A DNA stretch of 64,000 bases, taken from assembly GCA_036346255.1 (NCBI GenBank), contig CM070632.1, positions 49,860,896 to 49,924,895 of the forward strand, in the 5' to 3' direction. Shown one piece after another: positions 47,957-58,309 of the stretch. The notes under the pieces were generated by a model. It saw only the letters and a program-made list of their open reading frames with translations. It was not told where the DNA came from and did no database searches. Positions within the stretch are counted from its first letter, which is position 1. Every line of letters begins with the position of its first letter. The position numbers and the translations under genes are program-made. This stretch comes from Ampelocalamus luodianensis (Eukaryota > Streptophyta > Magnoliopsida > Poales > Poaceae).

Positions 47957-50900
47957 CTACCTCTCCACGCTTGCGGTGATTGGGAACGGGCCTATGTATC
48001 TTGGCGCAAGCTTGCCTTTCACTTTAAACCTCCGCATTCGCGAAGGGTGACACTTTGAGATATACATGATCTCCAACTTCAAAGTTAACTCTCTCCGACG
48101 GTTGTCGGCATAACTTTCATGCGGATTGAGCGGCTTGTAGACGATCTCGATCAATCGACTTTCTCTCTCGCTTGCTTGAGAGTATCGGTCCAAGATATAA
48201 CCTTCTCTGATTCGACCAATGCAAGGGAGTTCGCATTTTCTCCCATAGAGTGCTTCAAACGGGGACATTTTCAAACCGGATTGGTAATCGTTGTTGTAGG
48301 CGACTCTGCATACGGTAGACATCTCTCGGTCTACAGTAAACTCTAAAGCACAAGCCCAAGCATGTCTTCAAGAATCTGATTTACCCTTTACATCGTCCAT
48401 CGATCACCGAGGATGATATGTCAGATGAAGTTTAAGTGAGTTCCAAGTGCATCGTGTAGACTAGCCCAAAAATGCGAGGTAAACTGGGAACCTCGATCCG
48501 AGACTATTCTCTTGGGTACTCCATGTAGACATACGATACGAGCCATATATAACTCGGCTAATTTATCTCCCTTGTAGGTGGTCTTCACAGGGATGAAATG
48601 GGCAACTTTGGTTAATCTGTCGATTATGACCCATACGGAATCATATCCGGTCTTGGTTCTCGGCGATCCAAAGAATGAAATCCATTCCAATTTCTTCCCA
48701 CTTCCACTGAGGGATTTGCAGTGGTTGCAGCAATCCTGCGGGTCTCTGATGTTCTGCCTTGATCCGTTGACACACATCGCAACAAGCTACGAAGTCGGCG
48801 ATGTCTCTTTTCATTCGCGGCCACCAATATAGAATCTTCATATCTTGATACATCTTGGTGCTGCCCGGGTGTATGGTGTATGCTGAGCTATGGGCCTCTT
48901 TTAGAATCAATTCTTTGAGCTCCTTTTGGTGGGGAACAAATAGACGTTTCCCATACCATAGGATTCCTTGTTGGTCTTCCACCATCTTTGAGGCCTTTCC
49001 TTTGGCCATGAGGTGTTTAAATTTATGAACTCCGGGGTGTCCTTTCTGAGCGGTCTTGACTTGTTCTTCTAAGGTTGGTTGAACTTCCATAGCTGCTAAG
49101 GTGCCTTGTTCTACTAACTCGAGGTTAAGTGCCTCTAATTCCTTGCAAAGCTCAGGTTGATACTCTTGAACCATAACATTTTTGCGTAGGACTTACGGCA
49201 ATGCATCGGCCACTACATTAGCCTTCCCGGGATGGTAATGAACATCCAAGTCGTAATCCTTAATCGCTTCTAACCATCTCCTTTGTCGGAGGTTGAGGTG
49301 CATGCGGGTGAAAATATACTTAAGACTCTTGTGGTCCGTATAGATATTACAATGATTTCCAATCAAGTAATGCCGCCAAATCTTTAGGGCATGCACTCTG
49401 TGCTAACTCCAAATCATGAGTTGGATAGTTGTCTTCATGTGGGCGGAGTTGTGCGGATGCATATGCTACGACGTTTCCTCCTTGCATAAGTCTGCAGCCA
49501 AGACCTTGGCGCTAAGCATCACAATAGACTTCAAAGTCCTTGTGTATGTCCAGCAAGACTAACACCGTGCGATGAGTTAACTTCTTCTTCAACTCTTGGA
49601 AACTCTTTTCACAAGCTTCGTCCATTCGTACTTCTTTTCCTTCTTGAGCGGGTGGGTCATTGGTGCGATAGTTTGGAGAATCCTTCAATGAAGCGTCTGT
49701 AGTATCCGACCATTCAGAAAACTACGCACTTGGTCATCGAGGTTGGTTGTTTCCATCCCAACACCGTTTCTACTTTGGATGGGTCAATCGCGACTCCTCC
49801 AATGGATACGATATGTCCGAGAAACGATCTCTTGAAGCCAAAATTCACACTTGCTATACTTGGCATGCGGTGATGTTCTTTAAGCTTCTCCAGACCAAAT
49901 GCGATGTTCACATGTTCCTCACTAGCCTTGAGTAGATTAAGATGTCGCCTATGAACACGACAACAAACTTATCCAGTATTCCATGAACACTTTGTTCATA
50001 AGGTTCATGAAGTAGGTCGCATTTGTCAAGCCAAACGACATAACCGTGAACTCATACAAGCCATAAGGGTGGTAAAAGTGTTTTAGGGATGTCCTCACTC
50101 GATCTTAACTCGATGATATCCCGACCTTAGGTCTATCTTGGAGAACACCGTTGTTGCTCGACGGTTGGTCGAATAGATCATCAATGCGGGCAAGGGTACT
50201 TGTTCTTTATGGTCACCTCATTGAGGGCTCTGTAATCCACACACATCAAGGTGCCATCCTTTTCTTTACAAAAGTAATCGCGAACCCTGGGGATGAGCTA
50301 GGTCTAATAAATCCTTTTTCCCGTAATTCTTCCATTTGTACCTTAAGCTCTTCAAGCTCATCAACCGCCATCCTATATGGCCTCTTGGCAATTGGGGCTG
50401 TTCTCGGCTTTAGGTTGATCACGAATTCTATGTCTCGATGCGGTGGCATGCGTGCAATTCTTCCGGAAAAACTTCCGGTAATCTTGAACTACAGTGTTGT
50501 TTCCAGAGTCACCTTCGAGGTTATGGATTGTACGATCCAAACTCGAGGAGCGGTTTACATTAACCTTTATTGTGGTGCCCGTTTTGGTGAGTACCACCTT
50601 CCTGTTGTACGATCTATCATACCTTGGTATCGGGCCAACCAATCCATCCCTAGGATGATATCCAGAGTTTGGGATCAAGCACTAAGAGGTTTGCTAGGAA
50701 TCCGAATTTTCCATAGCAATCTCTACTCGGGACTTACTAAGATGGTAGTCAAGGGTCCCCGGTGAACTAAGTACCACGGGTTTCTTTAGCTTAAAGGTTG
50801 GCAACTTAAGCCTTTCAACAAATTTTCTTGATATGAAAGAATGCGAAGCTCCGAATCAAACAAAACTTGTCTTGCATCGATTTATGAGAGAACGCACCCA

Positions 50901-52151
50901 TTAGAACTCCCGTAGCTTCCTCGAGCCTCCTCGGCCGTGACATGGTTCACATGGCCGCGATTTGGTGTCGAGGTAGATCTAGGTGCTTGCGGGGCTGATG
51001 GTTCTGCTTGGAGCCGATGTCCGACCTTGAGTGGTGCGGCTCCCGAGTTGAACTTGGCGTGAGTGTTCGACGCTGAGGGCATCGGTTGGCAAGTGTCCTC
51101 TCACTCCAGTGGAAACAATGGAGATGAGTCGGGTTGCTTGTTGCAGTCGTCGGCGGACGAAGGATGCGAAACCATTCCCATTGGTACGCGGGTGGAGCTT
51201 GAGTTCCTTGTGGAGAAACTACACCGCTTAAAAGATGAGTTGCCGGAATGTTGACTTATGAGGAAAGCCACCTTGCGACTCGAATACCATCTTTCTCTTG
51301 CGGCTTACTTCCGCAATCTTCTTCTCGCTTTCCAAAGACGAGGGCTTTGTTGATCAAGTGGTGGAAGCTAGGGAAATCATGGAGGATAAGTCGGCTTCTC
51401 ATGTCTCCACGCATTCCTTCCACAAAGCGGTCTATCTTCTCTCTCGCATCGCCTACGCCATCGGGAGCGTAGCGAGCAAGTCGGTTAAACTTGGTTAGAT
51501 ATTCATTGATTGTCATTTGACCTTGCTTGAGAGTTCTAAATTCATTCTTCTTTAGCCTCATTGTACCAAAGAGTACAAAGTTAGTCCTCAAGGCGCCTTG
51601 AACTCGCTCAGAGATTGGTCGCCATGCGGTGCGGTCTCGTCCAAATTGCATTTCAAAGAATTGCTTCAACGATGGCGAGATCTGGCCGATCTCCGATGGC
51701 GGATGCTTCGCCGCTTTGGCCTCTTCTTCTCGCATCGGGCTTTCACCACCTTGAGCAATGAGGTAGTTTTCCCTGGCAACGGCTCCTTTCAACCGGTGAG
51801 TAGCAAAGTCCACCTTGTCTTCCTCGAGCATCGGGCCAGCGAGCTTCTTCTCGCATCCCCGAGCCAATCTTCTCGCCTGTGGGTTCATCATGCGGAGGCA
51901 AAGGTAAGAGGTCTTGTCTCGAGGAAATCTGCCGACTTAGAGTGGCGACGGTCGCTCCCCGCTTGTTGATTAGCGAGCAAGGCTTGAAGGATTTGGGCTT
52001 GTTGTTGCATAACTTGTGCCATTGTTGGATGCTCCGCGGTGGGAGGTAGGTCTTGTCCACGACCACGGCCATAGCCACGGCCTCTTCCACGGCTGTTCAA
52101 AGCACCACTGATCAGGGCGCAGCCTCTCCCTGGTGCCATCTCAAGAAACAC
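47957..52151 (-). pseudogene. gag-pol of the gypsy element, frame-broken
   Basis: Minus-strand order. Gag starts 52151 (Arg/Gly-rich) and includes the capsid region at 51891-51256 (FEMQFGRD ... KQGQMTINEYLTKFNRL). A zinc-knuckle region near 51110-51070 is broken by indels. Protease lies around 50880-50750 (VLFDS, then shifted). Reverse transcriptase spans about 50450-49700 (INLKPRTAPIAKRPYRM; FLGHIVSIGGVAIDPSKVE). RNase H is at 49396-49193 (YTDHKSLKYIFT). Integrase, 49174-47957, shows the zinc-binding part (HPGSTKMYQDMK, CDVCQRIKAEH), the core (VIIDRLTKVAHFIPV, IVSDRGSQFTSHFW) and the tail (KLAPRYIGPFPI). At least eight frame breaks separate these pieces, so no protein could be made from this copy as written. 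Confidence 0.88.
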
Positions 52152-53530
52152 TAAGGCTTAGAACTAGAGAGGGGTAGTATATGAGGTTTCTTCGCCCTCT
52201 AAGGCACACACACGTAAGAAAGAAGTCAAATTGAACGAACAACACCATTGCGATACAAAGCCCGAATGGCTACAATTCATTAATATTAGGGGGTAAGTGT
52301 TACATGACTCCTAAGACACATCATATAGGCCATGCAAAGCCATGACACGAGATACAAACACAACGCCTACAAAGGTGGATAAAGAAAGTGCTTGCAACCA
52401 AAAGACTACCTAGCAAGCACTGCTAGTTAACCTAGCTATCCTGACTACTCCCCTCATGGGTGCTTACCACCACAAGTGGTACAGTTACCCGGGGATCGAG
52501 AACGGCTGCGACTGATGGTCGGCGAGCGAGAGCGACTGAGGTGGCGCCCGCGGTCGAACTCGTCGAATCCAGCGGCGATCGGGCTGCGTCACTACCGACT
52601 CTCAAGGCCGCGGTCGGTCGGCGGTGGACGACTTTCTTGCGCGCCGTGGCGGTGCGGGGTCCTCCAGTGGAAAGCGTCGGCTCGCACCGGGTTGCGGGAC
52701 GACGACGGTGCAAAGCAGCTGGGGCAAGAAGCAGAGGCGGGCGGGCGGGCAGCGGGCGGCGGCGGCCGGGCGGCCGCAATGCGGCGGCTCTCTCCGCTCT
52801 ACCTCGCGGTGAGCCTCATCATCTCTCGAACATGTTGTCACGGAGGGTGTCGAGTGCTCGTAGTCGCCGCGAGGAGAAATCGGCGCCCCGATCTCGCCAA
52901 CGGCGTTGGCGAGGAAGTCGACAAAGCTGCGCGTGGAGCCGATGTGATGTGACAAAGCGGGTCATCTGCCGGACGTGGCGGACCACCGGTAGAGCTCTCC
53001 TCCCGAGAGTCGGGTGGAAGCGTATGGGCGAGCTCTGCAGAAGGTCTCCATGCATCCGCACAAGCGAGACGCGCAAGTCGTGCCACATCTCGACAAAGAT
53101 CCAAAGCACGGCCTGGGGTGCTCACCTTGAAGGTGTGAGTATTGAACTCACCTCCTAGCATAGAGGAAAACCTCCATGCTCCAAGTCTCTGGTCCAAAGA
53201 CTGAGTCATCCTACCCATGAAGATAGGCGGATGGTAGTAACCAGACATCTTGCATCACCGGCGAAAAATCCCCACGAAGCCTCCGAGGTCTTCTCCGTGA
53301 GAGAAAAAGTCCCAAGAGCCAGCGAGCGACGGAGCAGCCATCTAAAATTTTGAAAACAAGAGGAAGTCAGTAATAGAATAAATCAAAGTGAAGTAGGATA
53401 AGTACAGAACTAGGAATGACAAGTAAGAGCAGTAAATACACTATATTTTGCCAAAGCTTTTCTTAGGTTTTGAAAATAAGACTCAAGACCTTAGGCAACG
53501 ACCAAACTAACCAAGGCTCCTACAATCAGA
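52152..53530 (-). other. Gypsy 5' internal leader between primer-binding site and gag
   Basis: About 1.4 kb separates the primer-binding site from the first gag codon. A GC-rich part (52440-53250) reads open in several frames on both strands, which reflects composition. No conserved domain is seen. Confidence 0.5.
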
Positions 53531-53544
53531 TGCTCGATACCACT

Positions 53545-56350
53545 CAGAGGACCCGGTTTGTAATCCGAATCCTGCAGGAAAATATCGCGCTATTCCTGGA
53601 TCGATGATAGCGCCACGGCACACATTGCCGAATCATCTCATACATCGCAGACCAAATCATGCATTAATACAAGCATTAGAGTTCAAATAGACCACGTGGT
53701 CGAAGTTTACAAAAGGGCCGATCGGGCCAAATGAGTTCACTACAAAAATCTCGAGTACGATAGCGGAAGCAAAAGGGTAGAGCAAGTCTCTCCACAGTGC
53801 AAGCGATCGAGTACCATGTGTACGACCGATATTAGCCACGCTTGGATAATATAGGATGTACACGAGTACCAACGAGCCAACCAGATCGAGGCGAGACTCG
53901 GACTACTGAACTATGCTACTCTTCTTCATGTCCTTGCTCCTCGGCGCCCTGGTCCTCGTAGTAGACGTAGTCTCCATGATCTCGGGTTCGGGGTTTGGGG
54001 AAAGAGCGAGGATGAGCACAACTACCGTGCTCGCGAGCCAACACACAAGATGCAATATTATACATGCAAGGCTTAACAAGGATGGCTCGGGTTCATTTAT
54101 TTGCACAAAGCAATAATTAAAGTACCAATATTAAAAGTCCTATCACGTAGCATTTTAACCAAATTGCATTTGTTAAAGAGATTACTTGTGCAATATTTAT
54201 AACAGTAGAGGTTACCTCCACCTCATGCTTATTTTTGATAGCGGTTACATCCACCACTAGACATCACTGGGGTACATCCACCAGATAAACCAAAACGGTC
54301 ACATCGACCCAACACATTTTATCCCGCCCACAAGGTTTTATAAATGAACTAACTCTTGTAAGTTCCCATGTCCGCCCTTGACCGTGGGCACGGCTATTCG
54401 AACAGTTCATTACACTCTGCAGAGGTTGTACACTTTACCCACAAGAGACAATCATCCTGACATATACACATGTTTCCGTAGACATGTGAGTCAAGGGAAG
54501 ATCGTCACAAGGCCTTTACAATGCATTCACCAGTATTTGTTACACCCGCTAAGGTTTCACCTGAGAAGAGTTACGCTCACATAGACCCGTCAACTCTTTC
54601 CCAGACCCCCTCTTGCGCCACACGACTTACGCTCACATAGACCCGTAAGTCGTACACCCCAACCCATAGCCACATAGGCTTATGGCGTAGCGGGTCATCT
54701 GCTGTGCAACTCATACTAACGGATACAAATTATTTAGCAGTCGACACCATTATAGACATGTGGTCGCATCGCTTTACATTGGGAGGTCATCACGAGATTA
54801 AGTCCTTAGGGACCATCCGGCGGTTCATACCACATACCATCCACAAACCAACATTCCTTGGGCTGCATTAGCACCCACCAACATACCATCCATCATACCA
54901 TCCGCCTGATGTGATAAGCAAATCTTAGGGTTTTTGAGAGATAGGAAAATACAACATCATAACCATCTCATCATTTACACCCAATGACCCCAAAATCAAG
55001 TTCATTTCAAAAGATGATGAATGGGGTAGATAATACCCGATACTTAAGCAAGACTAGCATGGCGCTTAAGTATAGCCTAAACTAGTATAGTTACCAAATA
55101 TTTACTAGGGTGACAATGGTGTACGGCAATTCAATTATCAAAGGATGGTGTATTAATAATAAAGCATCAACATGACATTTAACTACCTTAGGTATTTAAC
55201 ATACGCTTGCATAAAGGAAATAAAGCATGCAATTTGATATTTAAAGAGCATAATTTGTATAAAATGTAGGTTCAATATGATCAAAGTGTCGACTCACTTT
55301 GGGTCTACGGCTAGATGATCTTGATATTCTTGAGCTTGATCGAAGTGGGGGTCTCCGGCTTCTCCGAACTCTACGCGAACGATCGCACCTGAAAAGAATC
55401 AAACGAGCAAACAAATTAAATAAATAACAATAACTCATCAAATGAACTCCAAAATAAATCAAACTAGCACCAAAAGAAAGGGCTGATTTTAGAAATTTTT
55501 AGAAACAAACTTTGCAATTTTGGAGCTAAAATGGGGGAGAAAAGAATATTTGAACCTCTCTTTTGAAATAGAAAAGAAAAAGGGAAAGAAAAAAACACAA
55601 ATAAAAGAAAACCGCAAGTGGCCCAAAGCCAATTTTTCGGCCCGGCCCGGCTAGCGGCGCGTGCGGCCCGTGGCCTCACGTTTTGGCCCATGCGCGAGCG
55701 GCCTGTTAAGCGTGCGTCACGCCCACGGTGCAGCAGAAGAGAAAGAGAGAGGCGAGGGGGGGTTAGGGCTTTGGCGAGGCGAAAGAGAGGGGAGATAGAG
55801 GCGGCGCGCACGATGAAGCGGAGGAGCCTGTTCGGGGAAGCGGCGACGGCGACGGGAGGACGCAGACGACGGAGGGAGACACGGCTAGGGGCGGCGGCGG
55901 CGGCGAAGGAGGTAAGGTTCGACTCCTTCCTCCTTCTTCCCGATCTTCTTCCTTTGCTAGGGTTTTGCTTGGGGAGGAGAAGGGAGCGGCGGGGCTTTTA
56001 AAGGCCGAGGAGGGCTTCGGTCCGGAAGAAGGGTGGCGTCCGTTGACGTTTGGTAGCGGCGGAGAGCCGAGGATGCGCGCGGGCGCGGGGATGGGACGGT
56101 CGAGGCGCTTTTCCTGGCGTTGGCACGGCCGGGGGGCGAGGACCGAGGCGCTGACACGGCCGGGGTATGGCGATGGCAGGGCTAGGGGTAGGGAGGAGGG
56201 CTAGGGTTAGGGAGAAGCGGGAAGAAGCTCGGTGCATTTCGGGGGGAAATCCGAATCCTCGAGCATTTTGGGCAAACTTTGAAGTTTGAACATCCTTGAT
56301 CTTGCACTCTTGAAGATCTTGCAAAAAGATTCGAAGATTTGGGCGCTACA
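53545..56350 (-). repeat. 5' LTR of the gypsy element
   Basis: The partner of 44810-47624. Its last bases are degenerate (cagaggaccc on plus instead of tgtaggaccc). The GC-rich block is at 55630-56230, and the paired-palindrome box is at about 54380-54448 (complement). Confidence 0.88.
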
Positions 56351-57424
56351 TATATTATTGCATTGTGTATTGGCTCGCGAGCACGGAAGTTGTGCTCATC
56401 CTCGCTCTCTCCCCCAAAACCCTCAGGAGCAGGAACTCCTGGAGATTACGACTATTACGAGGATCCAGAAGTTGGAGGCCCAGGAGATAATGAAGCGTAG
56501 TGTAGTCTTTAGATGTTCTAGTCTCGCCCCAGTCCAGTTGACTCCGTCGGTACTTGCGTGCATCCAATATTATCCAAGCCTTGGTTAATATCGGGCGCAC
56601 ACGGGTTTCCCCAGTCGCTTGCCTGTGGAGAGATGAGCTCTCACCCCTTTTGCTTCCGTTGTCGCTTCCGCTTTTGTAATGTAATCAATTTGGCATGTTC
56701 GGCCCTATTGTAAAACTCGACCTGACGCGGTCTATGTAAACTCCGTTGTGTTGAATTAATGAATGGTATGGTTTTACGCCATGTATGAATTGATTCAGTG
56801 ATGTATCTGTGAGTGCTAGCTACTGATCTAGGGAATAATACAGTGTTTCACAGAGGATTCTGGATTAGGAAATCCGGGTCCAACACAGTTCCATGGGTTC
56901 CTCCCCCTCGCCTGGTAGTAGGCGTTCATCGCCACCGACGCGCGCGGCAGGAGGCCGTCGGGGTCGGAGCAGCCGCCGGTGCCCTGGATCGCGCGGCAGT
57001 CGCTCTCGGAGCAGGCGAACTCCAGGTTGGCCCTCAGTGCAGTCTCGTCTGCTGAAGGCTTTGCGACACACCATGTCTTTGTTGACTGCAGGTAGGCAGG
57101 CAACAGCAGTTGATGAACAAGACAGGACAAAATAAACAGATAACTGAGAGAGATCGAGGGTAACGTTTACCTGCCTATGATGAAAGCTTGGTGGTGATGC
57201 TGCTGCTACAGAGTAGAGGCCAATAATTAACATTGAAGATTAAGGAGTTATAAATTGATGTTATGTACTAGTTGTCTAGTTCACTTTTGAGTATAAGAAG
57301 AAGAAATAGGATGATATCTTGAAAGAGCTCACTCGGGCTGTAAGAGAGATGTACCGTAAGTGTAGTGCATCAATAGTGTGAGAACAAAGAAGTAGGTGGG
57401 GAATGTGACAGTGGTTGGTGCCAT

Positions 57425-58309
57425 CTCTTTCTTCTGAATCAGAGAATGCAACAAGCCTTGCTTTCTGTATTTTGATGCTAAAGAAAAAAAAGAGAAACAG
57501 AGAGATTTGGGATGTCGTTTTGTAATTCTTGGCATATGCAGGAAATGCTCACGGTGTGGGGTTTCGGTTTGGCAGTGTGTACTGTATATATGGAAGAAGA
57601 AGAAGAAGCACAAAGGGCGTGTTGCAGAAACAGTTGCTTTTAACACAGAAATCAATCCAATGTATGTCCTCATTAACTAGAACAGTAACGGCTCTGTGCG
57701 TTGCAGCATTGCCGTATTTATCACCAAAGCGATTCAGTTACTATGACGCTGAACGTTATAGAGATGGAAAATTTCCAATGGATTCGATCCTTTCAACGAC
57801 AAATTAATCATGGAACTAGTAAAAGTTTAGTCAATATCCTCCAATTGCAGTTTTCTTTTTTTCCCCAACAAGATTTATACACAAAAAAAAAAACAATCTT
57901 GGGGCAATTCATAGATTAAGTACTTGGTATAGTATTTGCAATAGCTTAAACTATCTTGATACAGTTTGAGAAATGTTTGTGTTTTGCCATTTTCTATCAG
58001 CATTTTCCCATCTCCTTTCTGAAAGCATCCCGCCCTGCATGTTTTACTTCATTTCCTCTCACGATGATACAAGGAACTAGACAGAAGGAAACCTTATGCA
58101 CATGATGGTCATGGAGCTTTACCACACCTCTGTACCGTATTACAGATTGACAAGAACAAGAACCAAACAAATTTAACCGTTCCAACGCCAACGCTTAATT
58201 ACAACAGAAACCACCCTTGCTTCTCCACGTTGAGTCGAGCATTTTGCAAACGAGATGCTACACAATTTTTACATGACGAAGCTGGATTTGGTCTGGTATT
58301 TAGTATTTG
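57425..58309. other. Upstream region of the broken X8 gene and 3' flank of RGLG
   Basis: A TATATA at about 57584-57590 on the minus strand, 160 bp above the X8 start codon, may be its TATA box. A (GAA)n run lies at 57593-57608. Nothing else coding is supported. Confidence 0.4.

Larger units (their letters stand above)
44810..56350 (-). mobile_element. Ty3/gypsy LTR retrotransposon, 11.5 kb, Tekay/Del-like
   Basis: On the minus strand it has a 5' LTR (56350-53545), a primer-binding site (complement tgctcgatacca, 53531-53542), gag, protease, reverse transcriptase, RNase H, integrase, a purine tract (next to 47624) and a 3' LTR (47624-44810). The 5-bp duplication tatat flanks it (44805-44809 and 56351-56355). 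The domain order with integrase last defines Ty3/gypsy; the ~2.8-kb LTRs suggest the Tekay/Del lineage (inference). Coding frames are broken by many small indels. It sits in the opposite orientation inside a solo LTR of a related family. Confidence 0.92.
42264..56885 (+). mobile_element. Solo LTR (3.08 kb) in the X8 exon, itself split by a gypsy element
   Basis: The plus strand starts tgtaacacccc at 42264 and ends aaatccgggtccaaca at 56885, with the perfect 5-bp duplication cagtt (42259-42263 and 56886-56890). Own sequence is 42264-44809 and 56356-56885, about 3.08 kb, and the two parts align in order with the solo LTR at 27801-30870. No internal region or second LTR remains. It includes a GC-rich block (42290-43220) and the paired-palindrome box near 44403-44470. 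Proline-rich frames in the GC-rich block are not genes. Confidence 0.88.
42095..57424 (-). pseudogene. X8/CBM43 gene disrupted in exon 3 by nested LTR elements
   Basis: Parts of one gene lie on both sides of a 14.6-kb insertion. Exon 1: 57424-57355 (signal peptide MAPTTVTFPTYFFVLTLLM). Exon 2: 57205-57171. Exon 3 starts at 57085 (STKTWCVAKPSADE ... NPWNC), is cut after 56886, and resumes from 42258 to 42218 (FFNGTGLITITDP). Exon 4: 42120-42095 (SLGSCKYA, stop). Removing the insertion and one copy of the 5-bp duplication gives 372 nt, an open 123-residue frame with all six X8 cysteines and the same intron phases (1, 0, 1) and 26-nt last exon as the intact X8 gene at 9-10 kb. The reading frame shows no other damage, so the loss looks recent. 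The encoded protein would have been a secreted glucan-binding protein like its paralogue. Confidence 0.92.

Noticed and set aside
52438..53248. Several overlapping Arg-rich frames on both strands
   Set aside because: They lie in the GC-rich leader between the gypsy primer-binding site and gag; composition-driven.
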